Below, one piece after another: positions 5,355-6,181 of a stretch of DNA of 6,181 bases. The first letter of the stretch is position 1. Each line of letters opens with the position of its first letter. The stretch lies in NCBI GenBank assembly GCA_030042915.1, contig JASHYS010000010.1:1-6181 (forward strand). Direction: 5' to 3'. The position numbers were made by a program, and so were the translations under genes. The DNA comes from Acidobacteriaceae bacterium. Its GTDB lineage: Bacteria > Acidobacteriota > Terriglobia > Terriglobales > Acidobacteriaceae. The notes below the pieces were generated by a model. It saw nothing but the letters and a program-made list of their open reading frames with translations, searched no databases and was not told the DNA's origin.

Positions 5355-5733
5355 GTCTGTCTCCATGGCGAGGGCCGCCACCACTTCCGATCCCTTCAAT
5401 GCCGTGGCTGAGCCGCGGCGCCGCCAGATTCTGGCCTACCTGGCCGGCAACGAGCGCCCGGTGGGCGAGATTGTTCTGGCTGTAGGCCTCGATCAGCCAT
5501 CGGTCTCGAAGCACCTGGGAGTTTTGCGCAGGGTCGGCCTGGTGCATGTGCGGCGCAAGGGACGTCACCGGTTGTACCGGACGAACGCGGCGGCCATCCG
5601 GCCGGTGCACGAGTGGACCGAGACCTTCGAGCGCTACTGGCGCCACCAGCTCACGCGCGTCAAGGAGCGGGCTGAAGCGCAGATCGGCCTCGGGGCCAAC
5701 GCTGACTTCGACGAAAAGGGGAGAAAAGAATGA
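5353..5733 (+). CDS. ArsR/SmtB-family winged-helix transcriptional repressor
   Basis: The product has 126 residues from the ATG at 5353, or 122 from the ATG at 5365. It is a small dimeric DNA-binding repressor. The typical opening SDPFNAVAEPRRRQILAYL (from residue 12) leads into helix GEIVLAVG (38-45), recognition helix QPSVSKHLGVLRRVG (48-62) and wing VHVRRKGRHRLYRTN (64-78). A C-terminal helix (HEWTETFERYWRHQLTRVKERAEAQ) probably serves dimerization. There is no cysteine, and the ELCVCDL metal site of ArsR/SmtB metal sensors is absent. It is therefore not a thiolate metal sensor and belongs with the SdpR-like, AHSA1-linked group. The AGGA at 5344-5347 would serve the ATG at 5353, whereas the promoter geometry favours 5365. 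The stop overlaps the start of the next gene as ATGA, indicating translational coupling. Autorepression through the palindrome at 5334 is inferred. Confidence 0.9.
   Translation: MSVSMARAATTSDPFNAVAEPRRRQILAYLAGNERPVGEIVLAVGLDQPSVSKHLGVLRRVGLVHVRRKGRHRLYRTNAAAIRPVHEWTETFERYWRHQLTRVKERAEAQIGLGANADFDEKGRKE
5717..5723 (+). promoter_or_regulatory. Ribosome-binding site of the AHSA1-family gene
   Basis: AGGGGAG lies inside the end of the repressor gene, six bases before the ATG at 5730. It supports that start over the ATG codons at 5739 and 5754, and adds an independent initiation signal to the coupled ATGA junction. Confidence 0.6.
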
Positions 5734-6181
5734 CCACGATGACCGCTGAAGCGATGGAGAATCTGACCGTGCAGGTGAAGCAGGAGATCCGTGTACGTGC
5801 ATCGATGGAGACCACGTTTGCCGCGCTGCTCGAGCAGATCGGGCCGTCGAACGAATTGCACGACGGCACGCCGATGCCCATGAAGCTGGAACCGTGGCCG
5901 GGCGGGCGCTGGTTCCGCGACCTGGGCAACAACAACGGCCACTTCTGGGCCACGGTGCAATCCATCAAGCGGCCCACGCTGCTGGAGTTTTGCGGGCCGC
6001 TGTTCATGTCGCAGCCCGTCGCCAATAACGTGATCTATCGCCTGAGCCAGGAAGACAATGAAACGGTGATCAAGTTCTGCCATAGTGCCTTCGGGCCCAT
6101 CCAGCCGGAACATCGCGAAGGCGTGAGCAAGGGCTGGAGTGCGATCCACGCCAAGGTGCGCGAGCGCGCGGAACGAGCGTA
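5730..6181 (+). CDS. AHSA1-family SRPBCC-fold protein, cut by the window end
   Basis: The 150 complete codons end in TA at the last base of the window, so a TAA or TAG stop one base further is likely but unseen. The protein is an SRPBCC (START/Bet v1-like) fold of the AHSA1 type: a helix-grip cavity for a small hydrophobic ligand, usually of unknown function. Visible landmarks are VKQEIRVRASMETTFAALLEQ at the start (about 15-36), the strand region MKLEPWPGGRWFRDLGNNNGHFWATVQSIKRPTLLEF (51-87), then VIYRLSQEDNETVIKFCHSAFG (101-122). The C-terminal helix GVSKGWSAIHAKVRERAER closes the cavity. Length agrees with single-domain members (about 140-160). It overlaps the repressor stop by ATGA, so both proteins should be made together. 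ArsR-AHSA1 pairs are common in bacteria. Whether the SRPBCC protein binds an inducer or modifies its substrate is unknown. Confidence 0.85.
   Translation, partial: MTTMTAEAMENLTVQVKQEIRVRASMETTFAALLEQIGPSNELHDGTPMPMKLEPWPGGRWFRDLGNNNGHFWATVQSIKRPTLLEFCGPLFMSQPVANNVIYRLSQEDNETVIKFCHSAFGPIQPEHREGVSKGWSAIHAKVRERAERA

Noticed and set aside
5353..5733. Arsenic or metal sensing by the ArsR-like protein
   Set aside because: The protein contains no cysteine and no ELCVCDL-like metal motif, and no metal resistance genes are nearby.
5634..6149. Minus-strand open frame of 171 codons antisense to the AHSA1-like gene
   Set aside because: The plus frame has a ribosome-binding site, an ATGA coupling and a recognisable SRPBCC pattern; the antisense frame has none of these.

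Overview
The window is GC-rich, tightly packed bacterial chromosome with six protein-coding genes and no sign of mobile elements, tRNA, rRNA or CRISPR. LpxC (lipid A synthesis) points to a Gram-negative (diderm) organism. The LpxC wording, the SETLGSISSPS type of Tat-exported amidase, and the ArsR/AHSA1 pair together suggest an Acidobacteriota (Terriglobales-like) genome. That placement is from memory of family sequence style, not from a search.

Layout, left to right. lpxC lies on the minus strand (about 955 down to 17) and is divergent from an M20-family zinc peptidase on the plus strand (about 1195-2334). The roughly 240-base gap between them is the longest gene-free stretch. It holds two perfect inverted repeats with 4-base loops, a strong Shine-Dalgarno sequence lacking a normal start codon at the right distance, and only weak promoter candidates. 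After 54 bases comes a secreted FKBP-type peptidyl-prolyl isomerase (2389-3294) with a low-complexity Pro/Ala-rich tail. It converges on a Tat-exported amidase-signature enzyme (5260 down to 3350), and a 15-bp stem-loop between the two probably ends both transcripts. Divergent from the amidase is an ArsR-type winged-helix repressor (5353-5733). Its stop overlaps (ATGA) the start of an AHSA1/SRPBCC-fold protein whose last base or bases fall outside the window.

The most informative regulatory element is just left of the arsR-like gene. A consensus TTGACA box and a TGTAAT box are separated by 16 bases, and a perfect 16-bp palindrome fills that spacer. This looks like an autorepression operator, possibly shared with the divergent amidase. 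The same geometry raises the possibility that the repressor mRNA is nearly leaderless and starts at a second ATG 12 bases downstream.

The genes do not form one pathway. They comprise a cell-envelope gene, two hydrolases with unassigned substrates, an exported folding factor and a two-gene regulatory module. I see no convincing previously undescribed system. The points worth a second look are mostly regulatory geometry and start-site conflicts, plus an inserted repeat in the FKBP domain.
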